Assembly: GCF_014195505.1 (NCBI RefSeq) | Contig: NZ_JACIBV010000001.1 | Span: 8,680,001-8,744,000 of the forward strand | Direction: 5' to 3' | Source of the DNA: Nonomuraea dietziae | GTDB taxonomy: Bacteria > Actinomycetota > Actinomycetes > Streptosporangiales > Streptosporangiaceae | DNA: 64,000 nt | Shown here: piece after piece, positions 26,385-34,851 of the stretch | How positions within the stretch are numbered: the stretch's first letter is position 1 | Layout: the number at the start of each line of letters is the position of its first letter | Notes under the pieces: generated by a model | Databases searched by the model: none | What the model saw: only the letters and a program-made list of their open reading frames with translations | What the model was told of the DNA's origin: nothing | Translations under genes and position numbers: made by a program

Positions 26385-27878
26385 GTGGAACGCAGAACCT
26401 TCCTCGCCGCGACGGCCGCCTCCTTCCTCCTTCCGCCCTCCCGATCCCTGGCAGGCGACCCCTTCACGCTCGGGGTCGCCTCCGGGGACCCCTCCACGGA
26501 CGGCTTCGTGCTGTGGACCCGCCTCGCGCTCGACCCGCTCAGCGGCGACGGCAGGGGCGGCATGCCCTCCCGCTCCCTCGACGTCGACTGGCAGATCTCC
26601 ACCGACGAGCGCTTCTCCAAGGTCGTCAGGTCCGGCACGGCCACCGCCTCGCCCGGCGCCGCGCACAGCGTGCACGTCGAGGCCAAGGGGCTGGAGCCCG
26701 GCAGGGAGTACTTCTACCGCTTCAGGAGCGAGGGCCGGCTGTCGCGCACCGGCCGTACCAGGACCACACCCGTCGGCGCGCAGCCGCTCACCTTCGCCGT
26801 GGCCGCCTGCGCCCACTACGAGCACGGCTACTACACCGCCTACCGCCGCCTCGCCGAGCAGGAGCCAGACCTCGTCGTACACCTGGGCGACTACATGTAC
26901 GAGTACGGCCCTAGCGGCTACACCGCGCTGGCGGGCAAGGTCCGCACGCACACCCCGGGCAAGTGCGCCACGCTGGCCGACTACCGGCTGCGCCACGCGC
27001 AGTACAAGAGCGACCGCGACCTGCAGAAGGCGCACGCCGTCGCCCCCTGGCTCGTCGCCTTCGACGACCACGAGCTGGAGAACAACTGGGCGGGCCCGGT
27101 CTCGAGCACCGGCGCCCCCGGCTTCGCCCGCCGCCGCGCGGCCGCCTTCCGCGCCTACTACGAGAACATGCCGCTGCGCAGGGCCAGCCTCCAGGGCGCG
27201 GTGCTGCGGGTGAACAGGCGCGTCTCCTGGGGCACGCTGGCCCGTTTCCACCTGCTCGACACCCGCCAGTTCCGCGACGACCAGGCCTGCATGGACGGCG
27301 TGCGCGCCTCCTGCGACGAGCGCCTGTCGGCCCGCCGCACGCTTCTCGGCGACGACCAGCGGCGCTGGCTGTCGGAGGGTCTGCGCTCCTCCACCACCCG
27401 GTGGAACCTGCTCGGCCAGCAGATCATGATGGCCCAGCGCGACTACAAGGTCGGCCCGGGACGCGAGGTCAACCTCGACTCGTGGGACGGCTACGCCCCC
27501 GAGCGGACCAGGCTGCTCGGCTGGCTCCAGGGGACCTCCAACCCCGTCGTCCTGACCGGCGACGCCCACATGCACCACGACGCCGAGCTCAAGCTCGACT
27601 TCGACGACCCCTCCTCGCCCGTGGTCGCCCGCGAGCTGGTCGCCTCGTCCATCGCCAGCGACGGCGACGGCTACCGCGACAAGGCCTGGATCGCCGAGGC
27701 ACTGGCGGAGAACCCGCACATCTCCTACATCGACCAGCGCCGCGGCTACCTGGCCGCCAGGCTCACCTCCACCGAGCTGTCCGTCGACTTCCGCACTCTC
27801 GACTACATCTCCCGCAAGGGCGCCCCCGCGAAGACCACCAAGACCGTCACCATCCACGCCGCCGCCTCGGCCGGATAG
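26385..27878 (+). CDS. Alkaline phosphatase D-family metallophosphatase, Tat-exported
   Basis: The 497-residue protein begins with a twin-arginine signal (ERRTFLAATAASFLLPP), so it should be exported folded. The N-terminal PhoD domain (FTLGVASGDPSTDGFVLWTRL) and the metallophosphatase core are present: VHLGDYMYEYG, LVAFDDHELENNW near residue 228, and LTGDAHMHHDAELKL near 390. PhoD enzymes are Ca2+/Fe3+-dependent phosphodiesterases or phosphatases that scavenge phosphate or turn over teichoic acids. The GTG start is followed directly by the signal. I saw no PHO-box repeat upstream. Confidence 0.92.
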   Translation: MERRTFLAATAASFLLPPSRSLAGDPFTLGVASGDPSTDGFVLWTRLALDPLSGDGRGGMPSRSLDVDWQISTDERFSKVVRSGTATASPGAAHSVHVEAKGLEPGREYFYRFRSEGRLSRTGRTRTTPVGAQPLTFAVAACAHYEHGYYTAYRRLAEQEPDLVVHLGDYMYEYGPSGYTALAGKVRTHTPGKCATLADYRLRHAQYKSDRDLQKAHAVAPWLVAFDDHELENNWAGPVSSTGAPGFARRRAAAFRAYYENMPLRRASLQGAVLRVNRRVSWGTLARFHLLDTRQFRDDQACMDGVRASCDERLSARRTLLGDDQRRWLSEGLRSSTTRWNLLGQQIMMAQRDYKVGPGREVNLDSWDGYAPERTRLLGWLQGTSNPVVLTGDAHMHHDAELKLDFDDPSSPVVARELVASSIASDGDGYRDKAWIAEALAENPHISYIDQRRGYLAARLTSTELSVDFRTLDYISRKGAPAKTTKTVTIHAAASAG

Positions 27879-27928
27879 ACACGTTGGTGGCCTTTCCCCC
27901 TCTCTGACGCCGAAGAGCGGCCTGGTCC

Positions 27929-27994
27929 ATGCGGATGCCGCCCGAGTCCGAGGCCACCACCCTGGACGATCTCGCGCACGACTGGTGGGATTGA
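27929..27994 (+). CDS. Possible 21-residue upstream ORF
   Basis: An ATG frame encodes MRMPPESEATTLDDLAHDWWD and stops 5 bases before the start of the HAD gene. The spacing would allow translational coupling. It may equally be the remnant of a larger gene. Support is limited to its position and an acidic, non-shadow composition. Confidence 0.25.
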   Translation: MRMPPESEATTLDDLAHDWWD

Positions 27995-27999
27995 TCCCC

Positions 28000-28566
28000 A
28001 TGAACTGGGTGCTGTTCGACTACGGAAACGTCCTGTCCCTCCCTCAGCCGCACTCCGACGTCGAGGCCATGGCCCAGGCCGCGGGCCTCGACCTGCCCGC
28101 CTTCAGGCAGGGTTACTGGAAGCATCGCCTCGAGTTCGACAGGGGCACGCTCAGCCCCCAGGAGTACTGGTCGCTGGCGCTCGGACGGCAGGCGGGCGAG
28201 CAGGAGGTCGACGGGCTCGTCGAGCTCGACGTGGCCAGCTGGTCGCACGCCAACGAGGGCACGGTCGCGGTCATGCGGCGGCTGCCGCGCGTGGCGCTGC
28301 TGTCCAACGCGCCTGTCTGCATCGCCGACGGCATCGACCGCCTGCCGTGGATGGCCGGGATCGAGCCGCGCTTCTACAGCGGCAGGATGGGCATGGTGAA
28401 GCCCGACAGGGAGATCTATCTCGCCGTCCTGGAGGGGCTCGGGGCCGAGCCAGGCGAGGTGACGTTCGTCGACGACCGGCTGGAGAACATCGAGGCCGCC
28501 GAGCACGCGGGCCTGGTCGGCGTCCACTTCCGCGACCCCTCTGACCTGGAGCCGCTGCTGCGCTGA
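28000..28566 (+). CDS. HAD-family hydrolase
   Basis: The 188-residue protein has a first motif FDYGNVL in which the usual DxD is changed to DYG, as in YihX-like HAD phosphatases. The second motif is ALLSNA near residue 106 and the last is VTFVDDRLENIEAAEHAG near residue 155. A helical cap lies between residues 20 and 90. It is predicted to dephosphorylate a small sugar phosphate or phosphorylated metabolite. I chose the ATG giving MNWVLFDYGN; an in-frame GTG lies 15 bases upstream. Confidence 0.87.
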   Translation: MNWVLFDYGNVLSLPQPHSDVEAMAQAAGLDLPAFRQGYWKHRLEFDRGTLSPQEYWSLALGRQAGEQEVDGLVELDVASWSHANEGTVAVMRRLPRVALLSNAPVCIADGIDRLPWMAGIEPRFYSGRMGMVKPDREIYLAVLEGLGAEPGEVTFVDDRLENIEAAEHAGLVGVHFRDPSDLEPLLR

Positions 28567-28572
28567 CCCCGC

Positions 28573-29979
28573 TCAGCCGAAGGCGTAGCCGTACAGGCCG
28601 TGGCCGCTGGCGAGCCTGCGCGCCTTGGCGGGGCGCAGGCCCGCCGACGAGCCGGGCACCAGCGTGACCACTCCTCGCCCCGGCGCGGCCACGACCAGGC
28701 CGTGGACGGGGCGGCGCACCGACAGCGTGCGGTAGCGGCCGACCGAGGGCAGCGCGGCCAGCGAGGCGCCGAAGTCGCGGCCGCTGCCCTTGATCAGCAG
28801 GTCGCGGTGCCTGCTCAGCCCGCCTCGCCTGCCGCCCGCCAGCACCTGCACCGCGTTCTCGCCCGGGACGCCCACCGCCAGCTCGGCGTCGCCGTCGCCG
28901 TTGAAGTCGCCGGCGGCCAGCGCCGCGCCGAACCTGTCGGAGTAGCGCGGCGTCCCCTTGAGCAGCCGCTGCGTCCACGCCTCCCAGCGTCCGGTTCCGT
29001 AGCGGACGTGCACCATGCCGTCGCCGTAGTCCATGGCGCGCTGGTTGGCGCTCAGCCCCTCACCGGGCACGCCGATCGCCAGGTCGTCGCGGCCGTCGGC
29101 GTCGAAGTCGGCGGCGGCCAGCGAGCCGCCGAAGGCGTCCCACTTCTCCGCGGCGCCCTTCACCCCCTGGCTCGACTGCGTGTACTGGACGTTCCTGCGG
29201 GTGCGCGGGTTCACCACCGTCACCGAGCCCTGACCGTCGAAGCGGACGCTGTCGGCGGGCGCGCCGATCGCGATCTCGTCCTTGCCGTCGCCGTCGAAGT
29301 CGCCGGTGGCCAGCGCCGCGCCGAACTGGTCGGTGACCGCGCCCCGCTGGCGCAGGCCCTTCTGGGTGAGCTGGTAGCGCGCGCGGCCCTGGAAGCCGTG
29401 GACGACGACCGCGCCGCCCCCGCCCGTGGCGGGAGCGCCGATGACCAGCTCGTCGGCGGCGTCGCCGTCGAGGTCGCCTGCCGCCAGCGCCGCGCCGTAC
29501 CGGTCGGAGCCGCGCCTGGAGGGCGACAGCTGCCTGCCCGCGGTGAGCCCGCCCGTCGAGCCGTGGAAGAGCTGGACGGCGCCGTTGCCGTCGGCGCCGG
29601 GAACCGGCGCGCCGAAGAACTCCTCCGACACCCCGACCGCGAGGTCGCCGCAGCCGTCGCCGTCGAAGTCGCCCGCGGCGAGCGCCGAGCCGAAGGAGTC
29701 GCCGTTCTCTGGGTCACCTGGAACGCCGGGCGTGGCCTGGGAGAGGCGCTCCTTGCGGCCCGAGCCGTACATGATCGTGACCGCGCCCGCGCGGGCGTGA
29801 CCGTCCACGGTGTCGTACGGCGCGGCGATCGCCAGGTCGGCCAGTCCGTCGCCGTCGAAGTCGGAGGGGCGCCCCGCGCACTCCTTCACCGAGGCGGCGG
29901 CGGGAGAGGTCGAGGGCAGCGGCAGCAGGGGCAGGGCGAGGCAGGCGGCGGCGAGCAGGGCGGTACGAGAGACGTCCAT
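28573..29979 (-). CDS. Secreted FG-GAP / integrin-like beta-propeller protein
   Basis: The 468-residue protein has a Sec signal peptide (MDVSRTALLAAACLALPLLP..., cleavage after about residue 30) and then about seven FG-GAP repeats. Calcium-binding loops of the form DFDGDGxxDLAIGxP recur, for example DFDGDGLADLAIAAP, DFDGDGCGDLAVGV, DLDGDAADELVIGAP and DFNGDGDAELAVGVP. These form a seven-bladed extracellular propeller like the integrin alpha head. The role is unknown and could be adhesion or carbohydrate binding. The long open frame upstream is antisense to the P450 gene and not real. Confidence 0.9.
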   Translation of the reverse strand: MDVSRTALLAAACLALPLLPLPSTSPAAASVKECAGRPSDFDGDGLADLAIAAPYDTVDGHARAGAVTIMYGSGRKERLSQATPGVPGDPENGDSFGSALAAGDFDGDGCGDLAVGVSEEFFGAPVPGADGNGAVQLFHGSTGGLTAGRQLSPSRRGSDRYGAALAAGDLDGDAADELVIGAPATGGGGAVVVHGFQGRARYQLTQKGLRQRGAVTDQFGAALATGDFDGDGKDEIAIGAPADSVRFDGQGSVTVVNPRTRRNVQYTQSSQGVKGAAEKWDAFGGSLAAADFDADGRDDLAIGVPGEGLSANQRAMDYGDGMVHVRYGTGRWEAWTQRLLKGTPRYSDRFGAALAAGDFNGDGDAELAVGVPGENAVQVLAGGRRGGLSRHRDLLIKGSGRDFGASLAALPSVGRYRTLSVRRPVHGLVVAAPGRGVVTLVPGSSAGLRPAKARRLASGHGLYGYAFG

Positions 29980-30045
29980 GCTGGGATGGTCCCCAGGCCC
30001 GTAGAACCCGGCCTTAACGCCCAGGGAACGTGCCAGGATAGACGG

Positions 30046-31275
30046 GTGGACATCGACCTCGCGGACCTGGACTTCTGGCGCAGACCACTCAAGGAACGGC
30101 ACGAGGCGTTCGCCAGGCTCAGGCAGGCCGACCTGCCCGTCTTCTTCCCCGAGAAAAAGGTCCCGCTGCTGCGTTCGGGCACCGGCTTCTACGCCCTGGT
30201 CCGCCACGCCGACGTCGTCGAGGCCAGCCGCAACGCCAAGGTCTTCTCCAGCGAGCCCGCCGTCACCAACCCCGAGCCGCCCGGCTGGGTCAAGCACGTG
30301 TTCGGCGAGTCGATGGTCAACATGGACGACCCCCGCCACGCCAGGCTGCGGCGCATCGTCTCGCGCGCCTTCAGCCCCAAGATGCTGCAGGGCCTGCAGG
30401 CCGACATCCAGAAGGCCTGCGCGCGCATCGTCGACGACGTGATCGCCAAGGGTCCTGGCGACTTCGTCTCCCAGGTGGCCGCGCGCCTGCCCATCCACGT
30501 CATCTGCGACATGATGGGCATCCCCGAGAGCATGCGGGCCAAGGTGCACGAGCACGTCGACGCCTCCACCGCCTACAGCGGCGTACGGCCCAGCCTGCTG
30601 CAGAGCGCCAGGCTGGCGGGCAAGAACGTGGTGGCGCTGCTGGCCCTGCAGCGCATGGTCATCCAGCTGGGCCACGAACGGGTCGCCGAGCCGGGCAAGG
30701 ACCTCGTCTCCGCCCTGGTCACCGCCAACCCCGACGGGGAGAAGCTGACCGACAAGGAGCTGGGCTCCTTCTTCGCGCTGCTGCTGGTGGCGGGCAACGA
30801 GACCGCGCGCAACACGATGGCCCACGGCATCAAGCTGCTCACCGACCACCCCGCCCAGCGCGAGCTGCTGATGTCCGACTTCGACGGCCACGTCAACGGC
30901 GCCATCGAGGAGATGGTCAGGCACGTCTCGCCGATCATCCAGTTCCGCAGAACCGTCACCGAGGACTACGCGCTGCGCGGCCTGGAGCTGAAGAAGGGCG
31001 ACCGCGTGGTCCTCTTCTACGGCTCGGCCAACCGCGACGAGGAGGTCTTCCCCGACGCCGACGCCTTCGACATCACCCGCGACACCAAGCCGCACGTCGG
31101 CTTCGGCGGCCCCGGCCCGCACTTCTGCCTCGGGGCCAACCTGGCCAGGCAGGAGATGCGGACGATGTTCCGCGAGCTGCTGACCAGGCTGCCCGACATC
31201 AGGTCCGTGGGCGAGCCCGAACTGCTGGTGTCCAACTTCGACAACAGCGTGCGCAGTCAGTCCTTCACCTTCTGA
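30046..31275 (+). CDS. Cytochrome P450
   Basis: The 409-residue soluble P450 has all core motifs: the I-helix oxygen-activation motif AGNET at 249-253, K-helix EEMVR near 288-292, and the heme loop FGGPGPHFCLG with ligand Cys361. The sequence FYALVRHADVVEASRNAKVFSSE and the long N-terminal part resemble the actinobacterial CYP124/CYP125/CYP142 group that oxidises sterol or branched-lipid side chains. That assignment is from pattern only. No ferredoxin or reductase is next to it. The GTG start lies 6 nt after CAGGAT. Its last 19 bases overlap the 3' end of the MFS gene on the other strand. Confidence 0.92.
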   Translation: MDIDLADLDFWRRPLKERHEAFARLRQADLPVFFPEKKVPLLRSGTGFYALVRHADVVEASRNAKVFSSEPAVTNPEPPGWVKHVFGESMVNMDDPRHARLRRIVSRAFSPKMLQGLQADIQKACARIVDDVIAKGPGDFVSQVAARLPIHVICDMMGIPESMRAKVHEHVDASTAYSGVRPSLLQSARLAGKNVVALLALQRMVIQLGHERVAEPGKDLVSALVTANPDGEKLTDKELGSFFALLLVAGNETARNTMAHGIKLLTDHPAQRELLMSDFDGHVNGAIEEMVRHVSPIIQFRRTVTEDYALRGLELKKGDRVVLFYGSANRDEEVFPDADAFDITRDTKPHVGFGGPGPHFCLGANLARQEMRTMFRELLTRLPDIRSVGEPELLVSNFDNSVRSQSFTF

Positions 31276-32645
31276 GGGGCCAGCACGTTCGTGGTGATGG
31301 TGACGAAGGTGATCAGCGCCGCCACGGCCATCATGCCGGCGCTGATCAGCATGGCCTTGGTGAATCCCCCGTCGAAGCGCGCGGGGTCCTTGAGCGCGTC
31401 GCCGACCAGGCCGACGAAGGGCGGGATCGCCGCCACCGCCAGCAGGCTGCCGGTGCGGGCGACGGCGTTGTTGACGCCGCTGGCCGTACCGGCGTAACGC
31501 TCCTGGGCGGTGGCCAGCACGGTCGCGGTCAGCGGCGCGACGGCCGCGGCCAGACCGAGGCCGAAGACCGTGACGGCCGGCAGCACCTGCAGCCAGTAGC
31601 TTGACCCCTCGCCGATCGTGCTCATGAGCAGGAACCCGGCGCCCGCCACGAGGATGCCGATCGTCATCGGCAGGCGCGGGCCGTACCGCCTGGCCGTCTC
31701 GCCCGCCCGCGCCGACAGCAGCATCATCAGCGCCGTCACCGGCAGCAGCGCCGCGCCCGCGGCCAACTCGGAGAAGCCCGCGACCACGATCAGCTGCAGG
31801 GTCAGCAGGAAGAAGACCACGCCCATGGCCGCGTACATGATCAGCGTCACCACGTTCACGGCGGTGAACACGTGGTTGTTGAACAGGCTCACAGGCACCA
31901 GCGCATCCGGCGACCTGCGGATCTGCACCGCCACGAAGGCGACGGCCAGCACCACGCCCACGACCAGCGGAATCGGCTGGCCGCTCTCGATCAGCCCGTA
32001 GGTGATGCCGGCCAGCGCGAGCGCGGCCAGCACCGAGCCGAGCACGTCGAAGCGGCCCGCCGCCTGCTCGTCCTTCGACTCGGGCACGTGCCTGAGCGTG
32101 GTCAGGACGACGATCGCGGCGAACGGCAGGTTGATCAGGAAGGCCCAGCGCCAGCCCGCGGTCTGCACCAGCCAGCCGCCCAGCAGCGGGCCGATCGCGC
32201 TGGCCACACCGCCGAGCCCGGACCAGGCGCCCACCGCCCTCGGCCGGTCCTCGCGCACGAAGCTCGCCTGGATGAGCGCCAGCGAGCCCGGCGTGAGCAG
32301 CGCGCCGCCCACTCCCTGGAGGGCGCGGGCCAGCACCAGCGTCTCGACGTTGGGCGCGGCGCCGCACAGCGCCGAGGCCAGCGCGAACCACACGGTGCCG
32401 ATCAGGAAGATCTTGCGACGGCCGAAGCGGTCGCCGAGGGAGCCGCCGAGCAGGATGAGCCCCGCGAGAGTGAGGGTGTAGGCGTTGATCGTCCACTGGG
32501 CCCCCGCCATGTCGGCGCCGAGCTCCCTGCTCAGGGCGGGCAGCGCGACGTTGACGATCGTGCTGTCGAGCATGGCCAGGCCTGAGCCGAGCACGGTGGC
32601 GGCCAGGATCCACCGGCCCTGGGGGGATTTGAGCTGGACTTCCAT
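31257..32645 (-). CDS. MFS transporter, DHA2 (EmrB/QacA-like, 14-span) drug:H+ antiporter
   Basis: The 462-residue membrane protein shows the DHA2 signatures: LDSTIVNVALPAL in span 1 (motif D1), LGGSLGDRFGRRKIFLIG (motif A) near residue 75, ARALQGVGGALLTPGSLALI (motif B/C area) and GPLLGGWLVQTAGWRWAFLINLP (motif C). These proton antiporters export drugs, dyes or secondary metabolites. The start MEVQLKSPQGRW fits the family. It is convergent with the P450 gene, with a 19-bp overlap of the coding ends. Confidence 0.92.
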   Translation of the reverse strand: MEVQLKSPQGRWILAATVLGSGLAMLDSTIVNVALPALSRELGADMAGAQWTINAYTLTLAGLILLGGSLGDRFGRRKIFLIGTVWFALASALCGAAPNVETLVLARALQGVGGALLTPGSLALIQASFVREDRPRAVGAWSGLGGVASAIGPLLGGWLVQTAGWRWAFLINLPFAAIVVLTTLRHVPESKDEQAAGRFDVLGSVLAALALAGITYGLIESGQPIPLVVGVVLAVAFVAVQIRRSPDALVPVSLFNNHVFTAVNVVTLIMYAAMGVVFFLLTLQLIVVAGFSELAAGAALLPVTALMMLLSARAGETARRYGPRLPMTIGILVAGAGFLLMSTIGEGSSYWLQVLPAVTVFGLGLAAAVAPLTATVLATAQERYAGTASGVNNAVARTGSLLAVAAIPPFVGLVGDALKDPARFDGGFTKAMLISAGMMAVAALITFVTITTNVLAPQKVKD

Positions 32646-32800
32646 GACGGCAATCTTGTCGTAGCCCTCTGACAGGACTGGACACCCCCCTCCCAGGCGG
32701 GCCCCTTGTGACCATGCACGAGCACCTCCGGTGTGTCCGGCCTCCAGGTGGCGTCGAGCATGTGGCGCCCATCGGCCTTGGCGCCGGTGAGGGTGAACGT
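32646..32800 (-). pseudogene. Possible gene remnant upstream of the AraC regulator
   Basis: On the minus strand the frame ATFTLTGAKADGRHM followed by LDATWRPDTPEVLVHGHKG has the composition and codon bias of real protein, but has no start, no full domain and no neighbour to join. It also holds the promoter region of the MFS gene. I suggest a decayed gene end, with low certainty. Confidence 0.25.
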
Positions 32801-32807
32801 CGCCGAC

Positions 32808-32813
32808 TAGACT
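32808..32813 (+). promoter_or_regulatory. Putative -10 box TAGACT of a leaderless transcript
   Basis: TAGACT ends exactly 6 nt before the GTG of the AraC-family gene. No ribosome-binding sequence fits in between. Confidence 0.5.
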
Positions 32814-32819
32814 CGCAGC

Positions 32820-33695
32820 GTGTTCGACTCGCCTGACTTCGATCTGGCGTCCTATGCCGGCTTCGATACGCCGGTGTACGTGCGACACACGTACAACAGC
32901 TGGGACGCCGGTTGGCGATCACTGCTCGTCCAAGGCTTCGACCACGCGTGCGAGGTCGAGGACCTTGCGCTCCCCGCGGTGTCCGACCTGCATCTTGTGC
33001 TCTGCGTAGCCGGAAGTGCGGACATGTGGACACATGCCGGTGGCAGGCCCGTCCGGCGCCGCTGGGTTCCCGGCCATCTGGAACTCATGGTCCCCGGTCG
33101 CGCGAGTTCACTCAGCTACCGGGCGACGTCAGGGTTGAGCACCATCCAGGTCCACCTTCCCTCGCCGACCGTGCAGCAGGTCGCCGGAGCGCTGGGCGGT
33201 CGTGAGCCCGACTTCGAGGCGCTGTCGGCCGTCCTGCGAGGGGGAGATCCGGTTGTCGAACAGCTCCTCCGCTCGCTGCCGGGCGCCGGCGGCGTCAGTG
33301 ACCTGTACGCGGAGTCCGCCGCGGCGTTCCTCGCCACGCACCTGCTGACCCTCGGCAGGAACGAACGCCTGCCCGGGCCCGAGCACGCCGCCGTCCGGGC
33401 GGGCGTCGCCATCATGCGGGAGCGCCTGGCAGAGCCTCTGACGCTGGCCACCATCGCCGCCGAGGTTCATCTGAGCGTGTACCACTTCGTCCGCGTTTTT
33501 CGGGAGGCCACCGGCCAGACACCCCACCGCTACCTCACCCGGTTGCGGATCGAGCAGGCGCAGCGGCTGCTGTCCACCAGCTCCCTCAGCATCGAGCAGA
33601 TCGCCCGGCGGTGCGGGTTCGCCAGTCCGGGCGCGTTGTCGTCGGCCTTCCTGCGCCAGACCGGTGTCCGGCCCTCGGCGTACCGCAAGAACTGA
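32820..33695 (+). CDS. AraC-family transcriptional regulator
   Basis: The 291-residue protein has an N-terminal cupin-like sensor region (residues 1-110) and a C-terminal double helix-turn-helix. The first helix pair reads LTLATIAAEVHLSVYHFVRVF, followed by FREATGQTPHRYLTRLRIEQAQRLL, and the second contains SIEQIARRCGFASPGALSSAFLRQTGVRPSAYRK, the AraC signature. It probably controls the SRPBCC gene that follows or the divergent MFS exporter, both within a few hundred bases. The ligand is unknown. Confidence 0.9.
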   Translation: MFDSPDFDLASYAGFDTPVYVRHTYNSWDAGWRSLLVQGFDHACEVEDLALPAVSDLHLVLCVAGSADMWTHAGGRPVRRRWVPGHLELMVPGRASSLSYRATSGLSTIQVHLPSPTVQQVAGALGGREPDFEALSAVLRGGDPVVEQLLRSLPGAGGVSDLYAESAAAFLATHLLTLGRNERLPGPEHAAVRAGVAIMRERLAEPLTLATIAAEVHLSVYHFVRVFREATGQTPHRYLTRLRIEQAQRLLSTSSLSIEQIARRCGFASPGALSSAFLRQTGVRPSAYRKN

Positions 33696-33754
33696 TCGAT
33701 CCTCGGCAATCGCGCGCATGTCCCCGGAAGGCGGCGGAGCTTACGTTGGGGCTC

Positions 33755-34207
33755 ATGCCGTATTCCTATGCCGTGACCGCACGCTCGCAAGCCGATCCTG
33801 ACGCCGTCTTCGCGGCGCTCACTCATGCGGCCACCTGGCCGGTGTGGTCGCCGATCGGCTCGGCCGACGTCGAGGGCGGCGACCCCATGGGACGGCAAGA
33901 GGTCGGCGACACCAGGATCTTCCGCACCGGCCGTCACGTCGCGCGGGAGCGGATCGTCGAGCTGATCACCGACCGGCGGTTCGTCTACGACAACGTGGGC
34001 GGGCCCTTCCGGTCCTACCGTGGGACCGTCGATCTCACCCCGGTACCCACAGGCGGCACCGACATCGCCTGGTCCGCCACCTTCGAGCCCAACCTGCCGC
34101 TCTCGGGTGGCTTCTGGCGGTGGTACCTGACCCGCTTCATGCAACGCATGGCGGACGGTCTCGCCGCATACGCCGATGGCCGAATCGTGGACGGAGGCGT
34201 CGAGTGA
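33755..34207 (+). CDS. SRPBCC-family (polyketide cyclase/START-like) protein
   Basis: The 150-residue protein opens with YSYAVTARSQADPDAVFAALTHAATWPVWSPIGSADVEG, the standard SRPBCC start, and has the strand pattern and long C-terminal helix (WYLTRFMQRMADGLAAYA) of a ligand-binding helix-grip fold. No catalytic assignment is possible. A TACGTT box lies 7 nt before the ATG, so it may have its own leaderless promoter in addition to readthrough from the AraC gene. Confidence 0.85.
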   Translation: MPYSYAVTARSQADPDAVFAALTHAATWPVWSPIGSADVEGGDPMGRQEVGDTRIFRTGRHVARERIVELITDRRFVYDNVGGPFRSYRGTVDLTPVPTGGTDIAWSATFEPNLPLSGGFWRWYLTRFMQRMADGLAAYADGRIVDGGVE

Positions 34208-34261
34208 CCGTCAGGCGGCTCGCGGCTGTCTCTGCCCCTCCTCGACCCCCGACACCCCCTC

Positions 34262-34642
34262 CTAAGCTCCTTGGGGATGCCGCCGGTACAGCAGGCAGAA
34301 CTCGTTGCCCTCAGGGTCGGCCAGCACGACGAACCCCTCGTCGCCCTTCTGGCCGACGTCGACGCGCGTGGCGCCCAGCCCGACCAGCCGCTTCACCTCG
34401 GCGTCCACATCGCCTCCGTCGGGGACGTGGAGGTCGGGATGGTTGCGGTTCTTGTCGCGCTTGGGGGAGTCCGTCGGCTGAAGCCAGACCGTCAACGAGC
34501 CTCGCGGCGCGTCCGCCGGCGGCCACAGGTGCGGGCCCTCGCCGTCGTGCTCGATCTCGTAGCCCAGCGCCGCCGACCAGAACGCCGCCATCTTCCGGCT
34601 GTCGTGGACGTCGAGCGTCCACTGCGCGAACCGGCTCGTCAT
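34262..34642 (-). CDS. VOC-family (glyoxalase/bleomycin-resistance-like) protein
   Basis: The 126-residue protein has paired beta-alpha-beta modules: QWTLDVHDSRKMAAFWSAALGYE at the start and DPEGNEFCLLYR near the end, the hallmark of Glyoxalase_6-type VOC proteins. The metal-ligand positions are only partly conserved, so binding rather than catalysis is possible. GGGGAG precedes the ATG by 5 nt. The open frame continues upstream of that ATG without family similarity. Confidence 0.87.
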   Translation of the reverse strand: MTSRFAQWTLDVHDSRKMAAFWSAALGYEIEHDGEGPHLWPPADAPRGSLTVWLQPTDSPKRDKNRNHPDLHVPDGGDVDAEVKRLVGLGATRVDVGQKGDEGFVVLADPEGNEFCLLYRRHPQGA

Positions 34643-34851
34643 GATGTCTCCCCTCTTCGCGATTCTGGCCTCGCCCTCTATCTGTTTCACCGATCGGCCT
34701 CGCCATTCAACCCGGCACCCTCCCACCGACGCAGCCGCCCGTCCAGGTGTGAAGGCCCCATATGGTGACTGAGGTCACATTCGGGCGGAACGCGCCGGGC
34801 GGCGAGTGATCGTTAGGGTGGTGGCTGACCGCACCCCCGGGAGACACGGCA

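Noticed and set aside
28573..33033. One 1486-residue minus-strand protein
   Set aside because: Only the last 468 residues are real FG-GAP sequence. The rest is antisense to the P450 and MFS/AraC region and reads as low-complexity shadow.
26385..33695. Secondary-metabolite gene cluster around the P450, MFS and AraC genes
   Set aside because: No core biosynthetic enzyme (PKS, NRPS, terpene synthase, lanthipeptide or RiPP enzyme) is present.
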